Shown: positions 44,809-53,618 of the stretch, in pieces
How the letters are laid out: every line of letters starts with the position of its first letter
Numbering within the stretch: position 1 is the first letter of the stretch
Assembly: GCF_001437425.1 (NCBI RefSeq)
Contig: NZ_JQCD01000018.1
Coordinates: 60,054 to 124,053 of the forward strand
Direction: 5' to 3'
Length of the DNA stretch: 64,000 nucleotides
From: Weissella minor
GTDB taxonomy: Bacteria; Bacillota; Bacilli; Lactobacillales; Lactobacillaceae
Notes under the pieces: model-generated
What the model was told of the DNA's origin: nothing
Seen by the model: only the letters and a program-made list of their open reading frames with translations
The model's database searches: none
Translations under genes and position numbers: made by a program

Positions 44809-45336
44809 ATGACAGATTCATTTAAACCAACGTGGATGTTAGATGCGATTTACCATTTAACACCAGAACAAATTCATGCAAAAGGAATCAAAGCAATTTT
44901 AACTGATTTAGATAATACTTTAGTCGCTTGGAACAACCCAGATGGGACTGAAGAATTACATGATTGGTTAGATGAGATGCAAGCTGATGGAATTACCGTT
45001 ATGATTGTTTCAAATAATTCAGCAGAGCGCGTTGCACGTGTCGCTGATCCATTGAACTTACCATTTGTATCACGTGCCTTTAAGCCAAATACAAAGGGGT
45101 TGAAGGAAGCCATGGAACGTTTGAACTTAACAGTTGATGAAGTGGTAATGGTTGGCGATCAATATTTGACGGATATTTGTGGTGCGAACCGCGCTAAAAT
45201 GCGTAGTATCTTAGTTAAACCTTTGCTTGAAACAGACCAGTGGAATACAAAAATCAACCGCTTTTTGGAAAAAGGGGTGAAAAAGCGTGTTGCTAAGCAA
45301 CACCCAGACATGACTTGGAGGACATCAATTGATTAG
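44809..45336 (+). CDS. yqeG: YqeG family HAD-IIIA phosphatase
   Basis: A 175-residue HAD-type phosphatase. Motif I is AILTDLDNTLVAWN (residues ~29-42) with the nucleophile Asp, motif II is VMIVSNNSAERV, and motif IV is EVVMVGDQYLTDICGANRA. It belongs to the YqeG group, whose relatives include mitochondrial phosphatidylglycerophosphate phosphatases; the bacterial role is not settled. It overlaps the next gene yqeH by 8 bases. GGGAT precedes ATG 44809. Confidence 0.9.
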   Translation: MTDSFKPTWMLDAIYHLTPEQIHAKGIKAILTDLDNTLVAWNNPDGTEELHDWLDEMQADGITVMIVSNNSAERVARVADPLNLPFVSRAFKPNTKGLKEAMERLNLTVDEVVMVGDQYLTDICGANRAKMRSILVKPLLETDQWNTKINRFLEKGVKKRVAKQHPDMTWRTSID

Positions 45337-46471
45337 TGAAGAAGAAATTGCTGCATATTTGGCAGATGATTTACGTTGTATTGGCTGTGGGGCACAAATT
45401 CAAACAACTGAACCTGACGAAATTGGCTATACACCAATGTCAGCCTTGAAAAAAGGGTTTGAAAACGAAGAAATTTTATGTAAAAGATGCTTCCGTTTGC
45501 GTCATTATAATGAAATCCAACCAGTTAATTTAACGGACGATGATTTCCGTCGTCTCTTGGACCAAATTTCAGGGACTGATTCATTGGTTGTTTACGTGAT
45601 GGATGTGTTTGACTTTTCAGGGTCATTAATTCCAGGATTACATCGTTTTGTTGGTGATAATCCCATTCTGTTGGTTGGAAATAAAATTGATGTTTTGCCA
45701 CGTTCATTACGTCGATCAAAAATCAAAGATTGGATGCGGCAACAAGCGAATATTGCCGGATTACGTCCAGATGAAATTGCACTGACATCAGGTAAAAATG
45801 GGGATGATGTTCCAGCCTTGCTTGATTTAATCGAACGCTATCGTAAAGGCCGTGATGTTTATGTCGTCGGCGTTACGAATGTTGGTAAGTCAACTTTGAT
45901 TAACCAAATCATTAAAGAAGTAACTGGTGAACGTCAAGATGTCATTACGACATCACGTTTCCCAGGGACCACATTGGATCGCATTGAAATTCCTTTGGAT
46001 GAGCAATCAGCAATTATTGATACACCAGGAATTATTCATCAAGACCAAATGGCCCATTACTTGACGGCTAAAGATTTGAAATACGTTTCACCACAAAAAG
46101 AGTTAAAGCCACGCACATATCAATTAAATGCTGGGCAGACGATTTTTGCCGGTGCATTAGCTCGTTTTGATTATATGCAAGGTGATAAAGGTGGCTTCAC
46201 AGCTTATTTTGAAAATAACTTGATGTTGCATCGTACAAAATTAGAAAAAGCGGATGCATTCTATCAACAACATGCAGGTGAACTTTTGGCACCACCAGAA
46301 GCTGATCATTTAGATGATTTACCACCTTTGCAAAGACACGAATTTAAAACAACACAAAAAACAGATATCGTCATTGATGGATTAGGTTGGTTAACAGTTC
46401 CAGCCAATGCAATTGTTGCGGCATGGGCCCCTAAAGGTGTATCTGTTTTGACACGAAAGGCGATGATTTAA
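45329..46471 (+). CDS. yqeH: Ribosome biogenesis GTPase YqeH
   Basis: A 380-residue circularly permuted GTPase. A zinc finger is formed by Cys17, Cys20, Cys51 and Cys54 (CIGC, CKRC). The G motifs occur in permuted order: G4 NKID, then G1 GVTNVGKST, then G3 DTPG. YqeH acts in 30S subunit assembly. The start is TTG 45329, placed by GGAGGA at 45317-45322; no ATG is available. It overlaps yqeG by 8 bases and precedes yhbY by 2 bases, so translation is coupled. Confidence 0.94.
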   Translation: MISEEEIAAYLADDLRCIGCGAQIQTTEPDEIGYTPMSALKKGFENEEILCKRCFRLRHYNEIQPVNLTDDDFRRLLDQISGTDSLVVYVMDVFDFSGSLIPGLHRFVGDNPILLVGNKIDVLPRSLRRSKIKDWMRQQANIAGLRPDEIALTSGKNGDDVPALLDLIERYRKGRDVYVVGVTNVGKSTLINQIIKEVTGERQDVITTSRFPGTTLDRIEIPLDEQSAIIDTPGIIHQDQMAHYLTAKDLKYVSPQKELKPRTYQLNAGQTIFAGALARFDYMQGDKGGFTAYFENNLMLHRTKLEKADAFYQQHAGELLAPPEADHLDDLPPLQRHEFKTTQKTDIVIDGLGWLTVPANAIVAAWAPKGVSVLTRKAMI

Positions 46472-46473
46472 TA

Positions 46474-46788
46474 ATGATTGAACTTAGAGGTAAGCAAAAA
46501 CGGTATTTACGTGCATCAGCACATGATATGCGTCCACTATTTAGTATTGGTAAGCAAGGACTAACGCAAAATTGGTTGGATCAATTAAGCGATGCGATTG
46601 ATAAGCGTGAATTGTTTAAGGTAAATATTTTGCCTAATTCAGATGTTACGGTTGATGAATTAAAGCAATTTATTGAAGAAAACTCAGACATTCAAGTCGT
46701 GCAATCAATTGGACACACATTAGTTCTTTTTGGTGAATCAAACGATAAAGATCGTCGTCGTTATTCAGCAGAAGTTCGTAATATTTAG
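46474..46788 (+). CDS. yhbY: YhbY family RNA-binding protein (CRM domain)
   Basis: A 104-residue single CRM domain protein. The start LRGKQKRYLRASAHDMRP, the GKQGLT loop (residues ~33-38, the GxxG-like RNA-binding turn) and the end QVVQSIGHTLVLFGES are characteristic. YhbY binds precursors of the ribosomal large subunit. It is two bases downstream of yqeH. Confidence 0.93.
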   Translation: MIELRGKQKRYLRASAHDMRPLFSIGKQGLTQNWLDQLSDAIDKRELFKVNILPNSDVTVDELKQFIEENSDIQVVQSIGHTLVLFGESNDKDRRRYSAEVRNI

Positions 46789-46813
46789 GCGCTAGTATTC
46801 AGAGGATTGATAC

Positions 46814-47440
46814 ATGCAAATGACAACGCAGCTGGAGACAGAAACTGAACAGGTTCCGGATGAAACCATTCAACGGATTGGAATTTTAGGTGGGACATTT
46901 AATCCACCTCATTTTGGACACTTAATGATTGGGGAACAGGTTGCAGATCAATTAGGACTAGACAAAGTCATGTTTATGCCAAATGCGATTCCACCACATG
47001 TTGATCATAAAGAAGCCATTGACCCAGTTGATCGTGTTCAAATGGTTCAAGCAGCTATTCAAGGTAACAGTCAATTTGATATTGAACTGAGTGAAATCAC
47101 CCGAGGTGGTAAAAGCTATTCATATGATACCTTGGTTGAATTGAAGGCAATGCATCCCAACACGCAATATTATTTCATTATTGGTGGGGATGAAGTGGCT
47201 TATTTACCAAAATGGTATCGAATTGATGATTTACTAAAGCTAGTTCAATTTGTTGGCGTTAATCGTGGGGGCAGCCCGGTTGAGAGTGACTACCCAGTTG
47301 AATGGGTGCGCATTCCAAATATGGAAATCAGCTCAACTGATGTGCGTGACCGCGTCGAGCGTCATCGTAGCGTCCGATACATGATTCCGGACTTAGTAGC
47401 GGCATACATTTTTGAAAAGGGGCTATATTTAAATGATTAA
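46814..47440 (+). CDS. nadD: Nicotinate-nucleotide adenylyltransferase
   Basis: A 208-residue nucleotidyltransferase. GILGGTFNPPHFGHLMIGEQ (residues ~22-41) includes the HxGH-type motif (HFGH) that binds ATP phosphates; ISSTDVRDRV is the second signature. It makes deamido-NAD from nicotinate mononucleotide. The first ~20 residues are an extra acidic extension. It overlaps yqeK by 8 bases. Start ATG 46814 has AGAGGATT upstream. Confidence 0.94.
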   Translation: MQMTTQLETETEQVPDETIQRIGILGGTFNPPHFGHLMIGEQVADQLGLDKVMFMPNAIPPHVDHKEAIDPVDRVQMVQAAIQGNSQFDIELSEITRGGKSYSYDTLVELKAMHPNTQYYFIIGGDEVAYLPKWYRIDDLLKLVQFVGVNRGGSPVESDYPVEWVRIPNMEISSTDVRDRVERHRSVRYMIPDLVAAYIFEKGLYLND

Positions 47441-48038
47441 AGATGTAGAAGCACCAATTTATACAGAAGGTATTTTTTCGGGTAGTCGTGAAGCGTTAAT
47501 TGAAGCCGTGAAAACACAAGTTTCAAATAAACGTTTTGAGCATATTTTACGCGTTGAACAAATGGCGTTGAACCTTGCCGAAAAATGGGATGTTGATTTA
47601 GAGACAGCGTCAATTGCTGCGTTGGTCCACGACTATGCTAAAGAGCGTTCAGATGCCGATTTCTTAGCCGTCATAGCTGAAAAAAAGTTGGACCCCGACT
47701 TAAAGCAATGGGGGAACTATTTGTGGCACGGAGTCGTGGGTGCTGAATTAGTCCATGATGAGCTTGGAATTCATAACCAAGACATCTTAGATGCTATGCG
47801 ACAACATACAACCGGTGCGGCCTATATGACGCAGTTAAGCCAAGTGGTTTATATGGCAGATTATATTGAAATGGGTCGAGACTTCCCAGGCGTTGCTGAA
47901 GTACGCCAACTTGCTTTTGAAGATTTAGGGGCAAGTGTTGGTTGGCAAACAACCCATACCTTGCAATATCTTTTGGCAAAGCAGGGCCGAATTTATCCGG
48001 GAACAATTACAACATACAATGGATGGAGTACAAAATAG
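47433..48038 (+). CDS. yqeK: YqeK family HD hydrolase, diadenosine tetraphosphatase
   Basis: A 201-residue HD-superfamily protein. Metal ligands appear in FEHILRVEQMAL, LVHDYAKERS (the HD pair) and HGVVGAELV, with the later DAMRQHTTGAAYMT. YqeK enzymes hydrolyse Ap4A symmetrically to ADP. The start ATG 47433 lies inside the end of nadD. The frame is followed within 2 bases by rsfS. Confidence 0.92.
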   Translation: MIKDVEAPIYTEGIFSGSREALIEAVKTQVSNKRFEHILRVEQMALNLAEKWDVDLETASIAALVHDYAKERSDADFLAVIAEKKLDPDLKQWGNYLWHGVVGAELVHDELGIHNQDILDAMRQHTTGAAYMTQLSQVVYMADYIEMGRDFPGVAEVRQLAFEDLGASVGWQTTHTLQYLLAKQGRIYPGTITTYNGWSTK

Positions 48039-48040
48039 AT

Positions 48041-48406
48041 ATGGCAGAATCACAAATGTTAGAAGTAGCGGTAAAAGCCGCAGATAGTAAGCGTGCAGAA
48101 GATATCGTGGCGCTTGATTTAGAAGGTATTAGCTTTATCGCTGATGAATATTTAATCATGCAAGCACCGACAGAACGTCAAGTTTTGGCGATTGCTGATG
48201 AAATTGCTGACCAGATGGAAAAAGCTGAATTTGAATTAACACGTCAAGAAGGCCGTCGTGAGGGGCAATGGGTGCTCTTGGATTACGGTGATTTGATTGT
48301 GCATATCTTCAAAAATGATGTCCGTCATTTCTATAACTTAGAAAAGTTATGGGGCGATGCACCTGAAATTGATATTGCTGATTGGATTGATGAGGAGTCA
48401 TTCTAA
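48041..48406 (+). CDS. rsfS: Ribosomal silencing factor RsfS
   Basis: A 121-residue protein. The RsfS fold is seen in ADSKRAEDIVALDLEGISF, then EGRREGQWVLLDYGDLIVHIF (two parts) and FYNLEKLWGDAPEIDI. RsfS binds protein L14 and blocks subunit joining in starvation. ATG 48041 has TGGAG at 48024-48028; a longer reading from 47942 overlaps yqeK fully and is not used. The stop shares a base with the next ATG. Confidence 0.94.
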   Translation: MAESQMLEVAVKAADSKRAEDIVALDLEGISFIADEYLIMQAPTERQVLAIADEIADQMEKAEFELTRQEGRREGQWVLLDYGDLIVHIFKNDVRHFYNLEKLWGDAPEIDIADWIDEESF

Positions 48407-49155
48407 TGAATTACGGGACATTTGCAGCGCTTTATGACGAACTTTTTGATGAATCAGCTTATCAAGACTGGTTTGACTATGCCAAAGCTGCGATTAAACA
48501 ACCAGATGGTCGTTTATTAGAATTAGCTGGTGGTGCCGGACGTTTAGCCGTCATGTTAAAGCAAGCTGGTTTCCCAGAAGTATTCAATTTTGACTTGTCA
48601 CCGGAAATGCTGAAGCTGGCCATGACCCATGCCGAAGATGCACAAATTGATTTACCTTTAATTGAAGGTGATATGCGTGAATGGTCTGACTTAGATTTAA
48701 CATTTCAAACAATCACATGTTTTGCGGATTCATTGAATTATCTTAAAAATGAGCATGAATTAGCCCAAACATTCCAACAAGTTTATGACCATCTAGAAAA
48801 AGATGGCCAATTCTTATTTGATGTCATCACCCCAATTCAGACTGACGATGTTTACCCTGGTTATATGTATAATTGGCACGATGAGGAAACGGCATTTATG
48901 TGGTCATCATTTGGGATTGAAGGTGAAACACATACAGTTGAACACGAATTAACTTTCTTTGTGTATGAGGAAGAAATTGATGGTTATCGTCAACTTCAAG
49001 AAATTCATACGGAAAAGACATATGATTTAAAGGTTTATGTTGATCTGTTAGAAAAAGTTGGATTCACAAATATTGAAGTGACAGCTGATTTTGGTCGTTC
49101 AAAGGATACAGAGCATGCAACGCGATGGTTCTTTAATGCCACGAAAGGTTCATAA
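48406..49155 (+). CDS. yqeM: Class I SAM-dependent methyltransferase YqeM
   Basis: A 249-residue methyltransferase. Motif I is LLELAGGAGRLAVML (residues ~37-51), the acidic SAM-ribose region is VFNFDLSPEML, and motif II/III is IEGDMREWSDL. YqeM follows rsfS in many Bacillota; its substrate is unknown. Overlap with rsfS is one base (TAATG). The next gene tmcAL begins 3 bases later. Confidence 0.9.
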   Translation: MNYGTFAALYDELFDESAYQDWFDYAKAAIKQPDGRLLELAGGAGRLAVMLKQAGFPEVFNFDLSPEMLKLAMTHAEDAQIDLPLIEGDMREWSDLDLTFQTITCFADSLNYLKNEHELAQTFQQVYDHLEKDGQFLFDVITPIQTDDVYPGYMYNWHDEETAFMWSSFGIEGETHTVEHELTFFVYEEEIDGYRQLQEIHTEKTYDLKVYVDLLEKVGFTNIEVTADFGRSKDTEHATRWFFNATKGS

Positions 49156-49158
49156 TTT

Positions 49159-50340
49159 ATGCAAGCAGTCGGATTAATCACAGAATATAACCCATTTCAT
49201 AATGGTCATAAATATCATGTACAACAGGCAAAGGCGGTTTCTGGAGCGGATGTGGTGGTAGCGGTCATGAGTGGTAACTATGTTCAACGTGGTGAACCGG
49301 CTGTTTTTGATAAATGGGACCGGACGCAATTAGCATTGGCCGGTGGTGTTAATTTGCTGGCCGAATTACCGTTTGCTTTTGCGGTGCAACCAGCTCATAT
49401 TTTTGCAATGGGGGCGGTCAGACTCTTGGCGGATATGGGTGTGTCATCCATTGTATTTGGTGCAGAGCACGCAACGTTAGATTTTCTGGCAATTGCTAAG
49501 CAAGCTCAAGCAGCGCTGAATGATACTCAAAATTTTACCGGTGACTATTCCCAAACGTATGCCACACAATTTAATGATGTTGTGGAAACCATTGTTGGAT
49601 TTAGAATTGATCATCCGAATGATTTACTAGGCTTAGCCTATGCACAAGCTGTGTTAGCGTTGAACTTAGAATCAAAAGTGCGTCTGTTACCAATTCAACG
49701 GCAACAAGCACAGTATCATGATCAAACCTTGAATACGGCTAATGACATTGCAAGTGCAACTGCTTTGCGTCGGCAAGCGACAACAACTGATCATGCAGTT
49801 TTAAAACGCTTTATGTCTGATGAAGGGGCCCTGTTATTAACACAAGGTCCGGCAGTAAAATCATTTGATACGGTATGGCTAGCTGCCTTGCTTTATAAAG
49901 TTAAAACGACACCTGTGGACGAACTAGAAAAAATTTATCAGTTAAATGATGGCCTTGCTTATCGATTGCATGCTTTGATTGAGCGCCACGATTACACCAC
50001 CATGACAGAACTATTAACTGATTTTAAATCAAAACGGTATACACAATCTCGACTCCAACGCTCTTTGTTATATACAATTTTAAATGTCACGCATGTTGAA
50101 ATGCAGACAGCTTTACAGCAACCGTATATACGCTTTTTAGGGATGGATCAATTAGGCCGTAAATATGTAAAACAACAACGCGATCAATTCACTTTGCCCG
50201 TGATTAATCGCGTGAGTCAAGATGAAATAAATGGTATCCTGAAGTTAGATTATCGCGCCGGTGCGTTATATCATTATTTTGAAAAAACACCGGGAGCAGT
50301 ACAGGATACTGGAAGAATTCCAGTCTACTATGAGAGGTAA
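49159..50340 (+). CDS. tmcAL: tRNA(Met) cytidine acetate ligase TmcAL (YlbM)
   Basis: A 393-residue nucleotidyltransferase-fold enzyme. The start GLITEYNPFHNGHKYH (residues 4-19) is the HxGH-type signature, with VMSGNYVQRGEPAVFDKW next, both typical of the family. It attaches acetate to cytidine 34 of elongator tRNA-Met using ATP. It lies between yqeM and the DUF177 gene. Confidence 0.93.
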   Translation: MQAVGLITEYNPFHNGHKYHVQQAKAVSGADVVVAVMSGNYVQRGEPAVFDKWDRTQLALAGGVNLLAELPFAFAVQPAHIFAMGAVRLLADMGVSSIVFGAEHATLDFLAIAKQAQAALNDTQNFTGDYSQTYATQFNDVVETIVGFRIDHPNDLLGLAYAQAVLALNLESKVRLLPIQRQQAQYHDQTLNTANDIASATALRRQATTTDHAVLKRFMSDEGALLLTQGPAVKSFDTVWLAALLYKVKTTPVDELEKIYQLNDGLAYRLHALIERHDYTTMTELLTDFKSKRYTQSRLQRSLLYTILNVTHVEMQTALQQPYIRFLGMDQLGRKYVKQQRDQFTLPVINRVSQDEINGILKLDYRAGALYHYFEKTPGAVQDTGRIPVYYER

Positions 50341-50347
50341 ATTTAAA

Positions 50348-50893
50348 ATGAAATGGCATTTTGCAGAATTACAAAATTATAAGACCGAGCCGTTACAAGT
50401 TGACGAAACACTAGACGTGAAGGCAGCAATGTTAGAAAAGTTTTCTGATATTGTTTTAGATATTGAACCTGTACATGTGACTGGTTTTATTCAAGCCGAT
50501 CGTGATGACGTGATGGTACACTTCCATATTGAAACAACGGTAACAACGCCTTCAAGTCGTTCACTTGAACCAGTTGCTTTACCATTGGAAACAGATATGG
50601 ATGAAATTTATATTCAAGAAGAGAGTCATGCTGACCGTTATGAAGACGATGAGACGATTATCTTGATTGATTATGATTTGGTTGATTTTTCAGAAGCAAT
50701 TATGGAAACCATTGTGGTGTCAATTCCAATGCAAGTTTTGACGGATGCAGAAAAAAACTCAGATGATATGCCCGCTGGTAAAGATTGGGAAGTTATCTCA
50801 GAAGACGCCTATGAGGCACGCAAAGCTGAAGATCCAGATGCAAAGAATACACCTTTAGCTGGTCTTGCAGATATGTTGAAGGATGATGAATAG
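50348..50893 (+). CDS. YceD family protein (DUF177)
   Basis: A 181-residue acidic protein of the DUF177/YceD family: the LEKFSDIVLDIEPVHVTGFI segment (residues ~27-46) is followed by an acidic strand region with EIYIQEES and the LIDYDLVDFSEAIMETIVVSIPM segment (in parts). The usual C-terminal part with DPR-like motif is present as PLAGLADML. The rpmF gene, its frequent neighbour, is absent here. ATG 50348 has GAGAGGT upstream. It closes the yqeG operon. Confidence 0.88.
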   Translation: MKWHFAELQNYKTEPLQVDETLDVKAAMLEKFSDIVLDIEPVHVTGFIQADRDDVMVHFHIETTVTTPSSRSLEPVALPLETDMDEIYIQEESHADRYEDDETIILIDYDLVDFSEAIMETIVVSIPMQVLTDAEKNSDDMPAGKDWEVISEDAYEARKAEDPDAKNTPLAGLADMLKDDE

Positions 50894-50901
50894 GGAACGT
50901 G

Positions 50902-50938
50902 ACGCTTATTGGTATTAACAACCGGTGGGCGTTTTTTC
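50902..50938 (+). terminator. Terminator of the yqeG-DUF177 operon
   Basis: ACGCTTATTGG pairs with CCGGTGGGCGT (several G-T pairs) around a 9-base loop, then T6. Confidence 0.8.
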
Positions 50939-50970
50939 CTTTTTAACTGGATTAGAGAAAGTGGGGAATT

Positions 50971-53598
50971 ATGGCTAAGAAACAAACCACAACACCAATG
51001 ATGGTTCAATACAATGAAATAAAAGCGCAGTATCCAGATGCGTTTTTGTTCTACCGTTTAGGTGATTTTTATGAATTGTTCAACGACGATGCAATTAAAG
51101 GGTCACAGTTACTTGAATTGACCTTGACGCAACGTAATAAAAATTCCGAAAATCCAATTCCAATGGCCGGTGTACCACATCACGCAGCACAAAATTATAT
51201 CGACATTTTAGTTGATAAAGGGTACAAAGTCGCGGTTGTTGAACAAATGGAAAATCCGGCGGATGCTGAAGGTATGGTTAAGCGTGAAGTCGTGCAACTC
51301 GTAACGCCCGGAACGCGCATGAAAGATACGGCCGAAGCCTCTAAAGAAAACAATTATTTGGTGGGCATCAGCACCTTATCGATGCAAACCGGCTTTGGAT
51401 TAGCATACGCTGATTTATCAACGGGTGAATTAAAAGTGACCCGAGTTGAAGCCGTTAATGCGGTCTTGAATGAGTTGAGTCGTTTAGAGACGAAAGAAAT
51501 TGTGACTGATGCGACTTTACCAGATGATTTAACCGCATCATTAACGAATCTCGGGATTATGCAATCTAAGCAAACTGAATTATTGAATAACGCTGAAATT
51601 TCATATTTGACGCAAGAATTAACGGATAAATTAGAAGAGCAAACAACAAGCATTTTGTTGAGTTATTTGTTTACAACGCAGAAACGTTCCCTTGATCATT
51701 TAAAAATTGCGCAACCTTATGAAGTGGCCCAATTTTTAAAGATGGATCGTAATTCTCGTGCTAATTTGGAGATTACAACGAACCTTCGGACACAGAAGCG
51801 CTCAGGAACTTTATTGTGGTTATTGGATAATACAAAGACTGCTATGGGTGGCCGTTTGCTTAAACAATGGCTTGAACAACCTTTGTTAGATCAAAGCAGT
51901 TTAGAGCAACGTTATGATAAAGTTGGCGTTTTTGTGGATGAATATTTTACGCGTACATCGTTACAAGAACAGTTGGAAAGTGTCTATGACTTGGAACGTT
52001 TGGCAGGACGAATTGCCTATGGGACGGCAAATGGCCGTGATCTTTTGCAATTACGTAATTCTTTGCGGGCTTTGCCAGCAATCATTGCAGCATTAGAGCA
52101 ATTAGATACGCATATTTTTGGTGATTTCATTAAGCAAATTGATCCAGTTCCAGACTTAGAACAATTAATTACGGATGCCATCGATGATGATGCGCCCATT
52201 TCAGTTACTGAAGGTGGCGTCATTAAAAATGGTTTTAATGCACAATTAGATCAGTATCGCAGTGTCACAACCAATGGAAAACAATGGTTGGCTGATTTAG
52301 AAGCAAGTGAGCGTGAAGCAACGGGCATTAATTCACTTAAAATTGGGTATAACAAAGTCTTTGGTTATTACATTGAAGTGACTAAAGCTAATATTGATAA
52401 GCTTGATCCAGAGCGTTATACGCGTAAGCAGACTTTGGTTAATGCGGAACGTTTTATTACACCTGAATTAAAGGAGCGCGAACAGGAAATTTTGGAAGCG
52501 CAGACAGAATCAAGTGATTTAGAATATCGCTTGTTCGTTGAAGTACGCGATACGATTAAATCAAATATTGCACGTTTGCAACGTTTAGCTGCAGCCGTGT
52601 CTACTTTAGATGTGCTATTGGCTTTAGCAACAGTTGCAGAAGATTACCACTTTGTACGTCCAGAATTAACAACTGACCAAGTGATTGACATTAAAGATGG
52701 ACGGCATCCAGTTGTCGAGAAAGTCCTGGGGCATCAAAGTTATGTTGCTAATGATGTGACGATGAGTCAAGATGATTTAATTTTGCTCATTACCGGACCA
52801 AATATGTCTGGAAAATCAACGTATATGCGTCAATTAGCGCTAACCGTGGTGATGGCGCAAATTGGTTCATTTGTACCGGCAACATCAGCAAAGCTGCCAA
52901 TTTTTGACCAAATCTTTACGCGAATTGGTGCGGCAGATGATTTGATTTCGGGTAATTCAACCTTCATGGTCGAAATGGCTGAAGCTAATACGGCTTTGCA
53001 AAATGCAACGAAACACTCATTAATTTTGTTTGATGAGTTGGGACGTGGAACAGCAACCTATGATGGCATGGCTTTGGCGCAAGCAATTATTGAATACGTT
53101 CATGCGCACACGCAAGCAAAGACACTGTTCTCAACGCATTATCATGAACTTACGGCACTGGCAGAGACACTGCCACATTTGCGAAATATTCATGTGGGTG
53201 CCAACGAAGAAAATGGTGAATTAATCTTTTCACACAAAATTCTAGAAGGGCCCGCGGATCAAAGTTATGGAATTAATGTGGCAAAACTTGCCGGATTACC
53301 AGATGACTTGATTGACCGAGCAACACAGATTTTGACTGGTTTGGAACAACAAGAAGTCACTGTCGCAAATGAAAGTGAACCCAAGTTAGCAGAACCGGCG
53401 ACTGCATATGTACCAGAAAATGTGCCGGACGCCGAGCTTGCAGATGATGCGGAGCAACAATTGGACTTATTCCAAATTGAGGCGGATACAGTTTCACAAG
53501 CAGTGTTGGAAGAGGTTGATAACTTGAACTTAGCTAGTTTGACACCATTAGATGCCATGCTAAAAATTAATGAATGGCAAAAGCAGTTACATGCATAA
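50971..53598 (+). CDS. mutS: DNA mismatch repair protein MutS
   Basis: An 875-residue mismatch recognition ATPase. The N-terminal mismatch-binding motif is [12 protein letters not shown] (GxFYE region, with Phe for base stacking). The core clamp lies in the middle. Walker A is [10 protein letters not shown] (~residues 608-617), Walker B is [12 protein letters not shown], and the dimer-contact ST-rich [10 protein letters not shown] follows. It starts repair by binding mispairs. ATG 50971 has AAGTGGGG upstream. mutL follows after 20 bases. Confidence 0.96.
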   Translation: MAKKQTTTPMMVQYNEIKAQYPDAFLFYRLGDFYELFNDDAIKGSQLLELTLTQRNKNSENPIPMAGVPHHAAQNYIDILVDKGYKVAVVEQMENPADAEGMVKREVVQLVTPGTRMKDTAEASKENNYLVGISTLSMQTGFGLAYADLSTGELKVTRVEAVNAVLNELSRLETKEIVTDATLPDDLTASLTNLGIMQSKQTELLNNAEISYLTQELTDKLEEQTTSILLSYLFTTQKRSLDHLKIAQPYEVAQFLKMDRNSRANLEITTNLRTQKRSGTLLWLLDNTKTAMGGRLLKQWLEQPLLDQSSLEQRYDKVGVFVDEYFTRTSLQEQLESVYDLERLAGRIAYGTANGRDLLQLRNSLRALPAIIAALEQLDTHIFGDFIKQIDPVPDLEQLITDAIDDDAPISVTEGGVIKNGFNAQLDQYRSVTTNGKQWLADLEASEREATGINSLKIGYNKVFGYYIEVTKANIDKLDPERYTRKQTLVNAERFITPELKEREQEILEAQTESSDLEYRLFVEVRDTIKSNIARLQRLAAAVSTLDVLLALATVAEDYHFVRPELTTDQVIDIKDGRHPVVEKVLGHQSYVANDVTMSQDDLILLITGPNMSGKSTYMRQLALTVVMAQIGSFVPATSAKLPIFDQIFTRIGAADDLISGNSTFMVEMAEANTALQNATKHSLILFDELGRGTATYDGMALAQAIIEYVHAHTQAKTLFSTHYHELTALAETLPHLRNIHVGANEENGELIFSHKILEGPADQSYGINVAKLAGLPDDLIDRATQILTGLEQQEVTVANESEPKLAEPATAYVPENVPDAELADDAEQQLDLFQIEADTVSQAVLEEVDNLNLASLTPLDAMLKINEWQKQLHA

Positions 53599-53618
53599 TT
53601 AAGATGGGAGGTGGCTAA

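Noticed and set aside
45329..45331. Possible mis-start of yqeH because it begins with TTG
   Set aside because: GGAGGA at the right distance and the Cys17/Cys20 zinc finger close to the start support TTG as a real start.
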